Shown here piece by piece: positions 6,267 through 10,174 of a stretch of 10,174 nt of DNA. Within the stretch, counting starts at the first letter, position 1. Each line of letters opens with the position of its first letter. The notes beneath the pieces were generated by a model, which saw only the letters and a list, made by a program, of their open reading frames with translations, had not been told where the DNA came from and did no database searches. Source of the stretch: Accumulibacter sp. (GTDB lineage Bacteria; Pseudomonadota; Gammaproteobacteria; Burkholderiales; Rhodocyclaceae); assembly GCA_031284185.1 (NCBI GenBank), contig JAITAJ010000079.1, forward strand, positions 1 to 10,174, in the 5' to 3' direction. The position numbers were made by a program, and so were the translations under genes.

Positions 6267-6440
6267 ACCACACTCCAGAAACGTCCGCTTCGGCAAGCGC
6301 CGGCGATCATCCCCCCGTTCGACGAAATGCCCCGTGAAGCGGACTTCCCCGTCGAATTCGTCGGGCGAAAGGCGGTATTATAGGATAATTCACGATCCTG
6401 GGGAGCTTTCCCGGAGTTTGCCCGCTTCGCCGCCTTGCGC
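6267..6440. promoter_or_regulatory. Divergent intergenic region between the rhodanese-grxC-secB unit and envC-ctpA
   Basis: This 174-nt gap separates the two divergent units and should hold promoters for both. The AT-rich patch GGTATTATAGGATAATTC (6374-6391) contains a consensus -10 hexamer TATAAT on the minus strand (complement of 6377-6382), about 110 nt before the rhodanese start; no good -35 sits 17 nt upstream of it. On the plus strand, TATTAT (6376-6381) or GATAAT (6384-6389) could serve envC. I see no trace of a gpm gene, which lies here in E. coli. Confidence 0.45.
6273..6278 (-). promoter_or_regulatory. Shine-Dalgarno of the rhodanese gene, deciding a TTG start
   Basis: CTGGAG on the minus strand, 6 nt before TTG 6266. 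The alternative TTG at 6296 has only a G-run about 13 nt away. Confidence 0.65.
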
Positions 6441-7730
6441 ATGAATCTTTCCGCCACCGCCAGAACGTCCGCGCGCGCCGCGCCGCGCCGGATCGTCGCG
6501 GCTTTCGCTTTGTCGTGCGCCGCGCTGGCCGCGGCTCCCCCCGCCTTTTCCGGGCAGGAGGAGACCGCGACGCCGACCCGCGCGGAAGTCTCGGAGAAGA
6601 GGAACGATCTCATCGAGCTGCGCGGCCAGATCGAATCCTTGCGCCGGGAAATGTCCGCCGCCAAGGATCAGCGCGTGACCGCGGTCGATCGGCTGAGGGA
6701 CGCCGAGCGCGGGATTTCCACGACGCAGCGGGAAATGCGCGCGCTCGGCGAACAGCGGGAGAGGACGCGGACGGCGTTGAAGGAACTCGACAGGCAGACG
6801 CGGACGCTGACCGGACGCCTGGACACGTTGCACGCGCAGATGAGCCGCCTGATCCTTCACCGATATCTGCGGGGCCAGCCCGATGCCTTGCGTTTGCTGC
6901 TCAACGACAAGGATCCGAATCAGGTGACGCGCGATCTTTATTATCTCGGCATCATCGGGCAGGCGCGCCGGCAGCTTCAGGAGGAGACGGAAACGCTGCG
7001 CAACGAGAAGTGGGTGCTGTCCGGGAAGGCGCGCGAACGCGCCGCGGAACTGGCGTCGATCGAGGCCCGGCAAAAGGAACGGCATACCCGGCTCGTCACT
7101 CAGCGCGAGCAGCGCAAGGCGGCGCTGGCGAGTATTTCGTCGAAGATTTCACGGCAGCGCGAGACGATCGGTCAATTACAGCGCGACGAGCAGGCGCTCA
7201 CGCGGCTGATCGCTCGCCTGGATCGGATCATCGCCGCGCAGAGCGCCTCACGCAAGAAGCGCGCGGCGCCGCCGGCATCACCGCGCCCGTCCGGGCCGGA
7301 GGGCGAATCCGCGCCGGAAGCCTTGCCGGGCGGCGGCTTTGCCGCCTTGAAGGGGCGTCTGCGCCCGCCGACGCGAGGCACGCTCGCCAATCGCTACGGC
7401 GGCAAGCGCCAGGAGGGCAGCACGTGGAAGGGGTGGTTCATCCGCGCGGCGCAGGGCAGCGAAGTCAAGGCCGTCGCCGACGGGCGCGTGGTGTTTTCCG
7501 ACTGGATGCGCGGTTTCGGTAATCTCTTGATCATCGATCACGGCGATGCTTATCTGTCGATCTACGCTTACAACGACGCGGTGCTGACCCAGTTGGGCGA
7601 CGAAGTGCGCGGCGGCGACGCGATCTCGACCGTCGGCAACAGCGGCGGCAACCCGCAATCGGGTTTATACTTCGAGCTGCGTCACCAGGGACGGCCGGTC
7701 GATCCGGTGAAATGGGTCGACCTCAAGTGA
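6441..7730 (+). CDS. envC: EnvC-like murein hydrolase activator (coiled coil + degenerate LytM/M23 domain)
   Basis: Predicted 429 aa. Residues 1 to about 38 form a signal peptide (Arg-rich start, AAFALSCAALAAAPPAFSG). A long coiled coil rich in Arg, Glu and Gln spans about 45-270 (IESLRREMSAAKDQ, LGEQRERTRTALKELDRQT). A Pro/Ala linker leads to a LytM domain from about 310 to the end (LANRYGG, WKGWFIRAAQGSEVKAVADG, IDHGDAYLSIYAYND, VGNSGGNPQSGLYFELRHQG). The zinc ligands of active M23 peptidases are missing: the HxxxD site reads WKGWF and the HxH site YFE, as in E. coli EnvC, which activates amidases AmiA/AmiB at the septum rather than cutting itself. ATG 6441 lacks a clear Shine-Dalgarno; an in-frame TTG at 6435 is possible. 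The stop lies 26 nt before ctpA. Confidence 0.93.
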   Translation: MNLSATARTSARAAPRRIVAAFALSCAALAAAPPAFSGQEETATPTRAEVSEKRNDLIELRGQIESLRREMSAAKDQRVTAVDRLRDAERGISTTQREMRALGEQRERTRTALKELDRQTRTLTGRLDTLHAQMSRLILHRYLRGQPDALRLLLNDKDPNQVTRDLYYLGIIGQARRQLQEETETLRNEKWVLSGKARERAAELASIEARQKERHTRLVTQREQRKAALASISSKISRQRETIGQLQRDEQALTRLIARLDRIIAAQSASRKKRAAPPASPRPSGPEGESAPEALPGGGFAALKGRLRPPTRGTLANRYGGKRQEGSTWKGWFIRAAQGSEVKAVADGRVVFSDWMRGFGNLLIIDHGDAYLSIYAYNDAVLTQLGDEVRGGDAISTVGNSGGNPQSGLYFELRHQGRPVDPVKWVDLK

Positions 7731-7756
7731 CGACGGCTATTTTTCCGGAGCGTTCG

Positions 7757-9187
7757 ATGGGCAAGTTGATGAGACGGGCGGGGTTGATTCTTGTGGGCCT
7801 GGTGGGGGGCATCCTGATCAGCCTGCAATTTTCGGCAATGGCCGAAAAGGAAGTCCAAGGCAGCCTCCCCGTCGAGGAATTGCGCACTTTCGCCGAGATA
7901 TTCAACGCCATCAAACGGGGCTACGTCGAGCCGGTCGAGGACAAGAAGCTGATCACCCATGCCATCAGCGGCATGTTGTCCAATCTCGATCCGCATTCGG
8001 CCTATCTCGACGAAGAGGCGTTCAAGGATCTTCAAACGGCCACTCAGGGCGAGTTCGGCGGTCTGGGTCTCGAAGTCGGCATGGAGGAGGGTCTGGTCAA
8101 GGTCATTTCCCCGATCGAGGACACGCCCGCCGACCGGGCGGGCGTGAAGGCGGGCGACCTGATCTACAAGCTCGATGACAAGCTGGTCAAGGGCATGACG
8201 CTGACCGAGGCCGTCAAGCGGATGCGCGGCAAGCCCGAGACGCGGATCAAGCTGTCCATCATCCGCAAGGGCGAGACGCAGCCTGTCGAGATCACGCTGA
8301 CGCGCGAAGTGATCAAGGTACAGAGCGTCAAGTCCAAGCGCGTCGACGAGAATTACGGTTATCTGCGCATCACGTCCTTCCAGGAGAACACGGCGCCGTC
8401 CGTGGTCAAGCATCTGAACGATCTTTATGCGCCGGGTTCGCTCAACGGGCTGGTTCTCGATCTGCGCAACAATCCCGGCGGGCTGCTCCATTCGGCGATC
8501 GGCGTTTCCGCCGCCTTCCTGCCCTACGGAACGCTGGTCACTTCGACCGACGGCCGCGTGCCCGACGCCAAGCACCAGTATTACGCGAATTCCGAGGATT
8601 ACCTGCGCGGCGGCGAGGAGGACTTCATCCGCCGCATCCCGGTCGAGGCGCTGAAGGTGCCGATCGTGGTGCTGATCAACGGCGGTTCCGCCTCGGCATC
8701 CGAGATCGTCGCCGGCGCCTTGCAGGATCACAAGCGCGCGGTGGTCATGGGCGTCACCAGTTTCGGCAAGGGTTCCGTGCAGACGGTCATTCCGCTGCCC
8801 GGAGACGCCGCGATCAAACTGACCACGGCCCGCTATTTCACGCCGTCCGGGCGTTCGATCCAGGCCAAGGGCATCGATCCCGACATCGTCGTCGAGGAGA
8901 CGCCCGGCGGCGTGTCGGCCGCGCGTCTGCGCGAATCCGACCTGGAAAACCATCTGCTCAACAGCAAGGACGGCGAGCGGGAGAAAGAGAAGGGTGCCGC
9001 GTCCGCCGGACCCGAAGAGGCCAAGACTCCGGCAAAGCCGAAAACGGCGCCGGGCAAGGGCGCCGGCGAGGACGAGGACGACGAGGGCTTCGAGCCGCCG
9101 GGCCGCGAACTGGCGTCGAAGAAGGATTATCAGTTGAATCAGGCGATCAATCTGTTGAAGGGTTTGCAGATCATCCGGGGAAGGTAG
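7757..9187 (+). CDS. ctpA: Carboxy-terminal processing protease CtpA (S41 family)
   Basis: Predicted 476 aa. Residues 5-28 (MRRAGLILVGLVGGILIS) act as signal peptide or anchor, so the enzyme works in the periplasm. A PDZ domain at about 97-175 (GGLGLEVGMEEGLVKVISPI ... AGVKAGDLIYKLD) recognises C-termini. The protease core shows YGYLRITSFQ, LDLRNNPGGLL and the catalytic segment GGSASASEIVAGALQDHKRA; Ser313 and Lys338 form the dyad, with Gln342 four residues on, the same spacing as known CtpB-type enzymes. A charged low-complexity stretch (about 405-455, Lys/Glu/Ala/Pro then EDEDDE) separates the core from the C-terminal helix NQAINLLKGLQII. ATG 7757 has GGAG 6 nt upstream; the open frame extends to 7712 inside envC without a site. 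The envC-ctpA pair is common in proteobacteria and fits coordinated cell-wall turnover. Confidence 0.95.
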   Translation: MGKLMRRAGLILVGLVGGILISLQFSAMAEKEVQGSLPVEELRTFAEIFNAIKRGYVEPVEDKKLITHAISGMLSNLDPHSAYLDEEAFKDLQTATQGEFGGLGLEVGMEEGLVKVISPIEDTPADRAGVKAGDLIYKLDDKLVKGMTLTEAVKRMRGKPETRIKLSIIRKGETQPVEITLTREVIKVQSVKSKRVDENYGYLRITSFQENTAPSVVKHLNDLYAPGSLNGLVLDLRNNPGGLLHSAIGVSAAFLPYGTLVTSTDGRVPDAKHQYYANSEDYLRGGEEDFIRRIPVEALKVPIVVLINGGSASASEIVAGALQDHKRAVVMGVTSFGKGSVQTVIPLPGDAAIKLTTARYFTPSGRSIQAKGIDPDIVVEETPGGVSAARLRESDLENHLLNSKDGEREKEKGAASAGPEEAKTPAKPKTAPGKGAGEDEDDEGFEPPGRELASKKDYQLNQAINLLKGLQIIRGR

Positions 9188-9205
9188 CGGGCGGCGGGAG
9201 AGGGC

Positions 9206-9631
9206 ATGAAGCCAGCGGTCGAAATGCCCGAGAAGCCGGAGCCGATCCGCAAGGAGCGCGTCATCCGGTTCGCGGAATTTCCTCCCGCTCAGGTTTCGGA
9301 GGCGGCGGATTTTCTCGGCGGGCGGGCCGGTCTCGACATCGTCCCGGACGTCGCCGATCGATCGATCACGGTCGTTTACGATCTGTACGAGCATTCGCTG
9401 GAAGAGATCGAATCGGCCTTGGAGGACATGGGCTTCCATCTGGAATGTTCGCTGCTGGACAAGCTGGTTCGCGCGTTGATCCATTACAGCGAGGAAACCG
9501 AAATCCACAACCTCGACGCGCCGCGCCGCCTGCTGAAAAAATCCCAGAACGAGGCTTACACGCACGCCTGGGAGCGCCATCCGCACGGCGATCACGACGA
9601 TACGCCACCAGAATGGCGGGAATATAAATAA
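9206..9631 (+). CDS. Small conserved protein, probable ferredoxin-like (HMA-like) fold with His/Asp-rich tail
   Basis: Predicted 141 aa; no named family assigned. Residues about 17-82 suggest a beta-alpha-beta-beta-alpha-beta order: VIRFAEF, a helix (AQVSEAADFLGG), LDIVPDVADRSITVVYDL, a helix (SLEEIESALEDMG), FHLECSLL. This resembles heavy-metal-associated domains, but the CxxC metal site is absent. A second helical part (LLDKLVRALIHYSEETEIHN) is followed by a tail HAWERHPHGDHDDTPPEW, with several His and Asp residues that could bind metal. No signal peptide is seen, so it is likely cytoplasmic. ATG 9206 has GGGAG 5 nt upstream and follows ctpA by 18 nt, so it is probably cotranscribed with envC-ctpA. 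The last 60 nt are repeated in diverged form at 9871-9930. Function is unknown. Confidence 0.85.
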   Translation: MKPAVEMPEKPEPIRKERVIRFAEFPPAQVSEAADFLGGRAGLDIVPDVADRSITVVYDLYEHSLEEIESALEDMGFHLECSLLDKLVRALIHYSEETEIHNLDAPRRLLKKSQNEAYTHAWERHPHGDHDDTPPEWREYK

Positions 9632-9726
9632 GAGGACAGAACCTTGAGAAGACAGAAGACAGATAAGTTTGAGGCGCTTCGCGCCGGGGTGAGGACGCAA
9701 GACCGAGCGTTGGGTTTCAGAGGACA
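9632..9726 (-). repeat. Palindromic MITE-like repeat, copy C1 (inverted orientation)
   Basis: Begins directly at the stop codon of the preceding gene with GAGGACAG. Arm units GAGAAGACAGAAGACAGA (9646-9663) precede the core in reverse orientation: hairpin GGCGC-TTC-GCGCC at 9673-9685, then GTGAGGACG, then a degraded stem I (ACCGAGCGTTGGGT). It is roughly the reverse complement of copy C2. Confidence 0.8.
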
Positions 9727-9868
9727 GTACCTTGAGAAGACAGGGAACAGAGAAACCGAGCGTTCGGTTTTTCGTCCTCACTCGGCGCAAAGCGCCCAAA
9801 CTCATCTGTCTTCTCAAGCCTCTGTCTTCTGTCCTCTCAAATGTCCCCTCAAATGTCCTCTCGAATCC
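9727..9868 (+). repeat. Palindromic MITE-like repeat, copy C2
   Basis: Forward copy immediately after C1. Left arm TTGAGAAGACAGGGAACAGA, stem I AAACCGA-GCGT-TCGGTTT (about 9753-9770) followed by T residues, TCGTCCTCACT, hairpin GGCGC-AAA-GCGCC at 9784-9796, CCAAACTCATCTG and a long right arm of TCTGTCT/TCTGTCC units ending in repeated CTCAAATGTCC. With C1 it makes a head-to-head pair that could fold into one large cruciform or RNA hairpin. Confidence 0.8.
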
Positions 9869-9870
9869 GG

Positions 9871-9930
9871 GAACGCCATCCGCGCGGCGATCACGACGAT
9901 ACGTCACCGGAGTGGCGGGAATATAAACGA
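9871..9930 (+). pseudogene. Diverged second copy of the 3' end of the 9206-9631 gene
   Basis: Positions 9871-9930 match 9572-9631 at 53 of 60 bases. Translation gives ERHPRGDHDDTSPEWREYKR against ERHPHGDHDDTPPEWREYK plus stop. All seven differences are transitions: three are silent, two change residues (H to R, P to S) and two turn the TAA stop into CGA. The match continues a further ~25 nt into the repeat arms (GAGGACRGAACCTTGAGAAG). No start or upstream part of the gene is present, so this is a gene fragment carried between repeats C2 and D. Confidence 0.85.
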
Positions 9931-10050
9931 GAGGACGGAACCTTGAGAAGAAAGGGAACAGAAAATCCGGGCGCTCGGTTTTTCGTCCGCACTCGGCGCA
10001 AAGCGCCCAAACTCATCTGTCTTCTGTCTTCTCGAGCCTCTGTCTTCTGA
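9931..10050 (+). repeat. Palindromic MITE-like repeat, copy D
   Basis: Forward copy very similar to C2: left arm GGAACCTTGAGAAGAAAGGG, stem I TCCGGGCGCTCGGT with a G-T wobble and T-run, TCGTCCGCACT, hairpin GGCGC-AAA-GCGCC at 9995-10007, CCAAACTCATCTG and right arm units ending TCTGTCTTCTGAAAC. It ends about 5 nt before the ATG of the adenylyltransferase gene, so that gene has no evident Shine-Dalgarno outside the repeat. Confidence 0.8.
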
Positions 10051-10055
10051 AACGG

Positions 10056-10174
10056 ATGAACGACGAACAGCTTCTCCGCTACAGCCGGCATATCCTGCTC
10101 GAAGCGATCGGCATCGAAGGCCAGGCGCGCATCGTCGGCGCGCGCGCGCTGATCGTCGGGGCCGGCGGTCTCGG
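10056..10174 (+). CDS. MoeB/ThiF/HesA-family adenylyltransferase, N-terminus (partial, runs off window)
   Basis: The first 39 codons are MNDEQLLRYSRHILLEAIGI followed by EGQARIVGARALIVGAGGLG at the edge. LLRYSRHILL and the GAGGLG nucleotide-binding turn are hallmarks of the E1-like MoeB/ThiF/HesA family, which adenylates the C-terminal Gly-Gly of a small ubiquitin-like sulfur carrier (MoaD or ThiS) in molybdopterin or thiamine synthesis. Which of these it serves cannot be told from this fragment, although MoeB-like proteins are often found beside ctpA in betaproteobacteria (from memory). The region upstream is repeat D; no strong ribosome binding site is seen, only GAAACGG directly before the ATG. 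The 424-nt repeat block makes simple cotranscription with ctpA uncertain. Confidence 0.9.
   Translation, partial: MNDEQLLRYSRHILLEAIGIEGQARIVGARALIVGAGGL

Noticed and set aside
6161..7085. Minus-strand frames (167 and 231 codons) across the divergent region and envC
   Set aside because: They are antisense to the envC signal peptide and coiled coil; their content is the low-complexity complement of that region.
7682..9907. 741-codon open frame on the minus strand opposite ctpA and the 141-aa gene
   Set aside because: It is antisense to two well-supported genes, rich in Arg/Leu/Asp as expected for a shadow frame in GC-rich DNA, has no recognisable domain and begins in repeat sequence.
9632..10050. 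Possible CRISPR array in the repeat block
   Set aside because: Repeat units differ in length and orientation, spacers are not regular, and no cas genes are present; the short 7-nt units and hairpins fit a palindromic element better.

Overview
The window comes from a GC-rich proteobacterial chromosome, most likely a betaproteobacterium. The evidence is the gene neighbourhood: rhodanese-grxC-secB facing envC-ctpA, a layout shared with E. coli (yibN-grxC-secB next to gpmM-envC) and other beta/gammaproteobacteria. Genus cannot be fixed from this sequence.

Layout. (1) Positions 1-590 are a graveyard of mobile DNA: an AT-rich, minus-strand N-terminal fragment with an in-frame stop (1-126), a frameshifted C-terminal piece of an IS110-family transposase on the plus strand (178-464), and a copy of a palindromic repeat (A). 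(2) 595-3603, minus: a large SNF2/Rad54-type helicase. (3) 3604-3780: a repeat copy (B) with near-perfect 29-bp inverted arms. (4) 3781-6266, minus: a probable transcription unit read rhodanese (TTG start) > grxC > secB > mdaB (TTG start) > SH3-domain exported protein. (5) 6267-6440: divergent promoter region. (6) 6441-9631, plus: envC-like murein hydrolase activator, ctpA S41 processing protease, and a small conserved protein with a probable ferredoxin-like fold and a His/Asp-rich tail. (7) 9632-10055: three further repeat copies (C1 inverted, C2, D) with a diverged second copy of the last 60 nt of the preceding gene embedded between them. (8) 10056-10174, plus: the start of a MoeB/ThiF/HesA-type adenylyltransferase, cut by the window edge.

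Functionally the conserved core handles envelope and protein traffic: SecB delivers preproteins to SecA, EnvC would activate septal amidases, CtpA trims periplasmic proteins, and GrxC/rhodanese/MdaB provide thiol, sulfane-sulfur and quinone redox functions. The least explained feature is the repeat family: five copies of a MITE-like element made of 7-nt GACAGAA/GACAGAG arms around a roughly 54-bp two-hairpin core. Copies lie in the gaps between genes, abutting stop or start codons, and one stem shows a compensatory base-pair change. No CRISPR array, rRNA or tRNA was seen.
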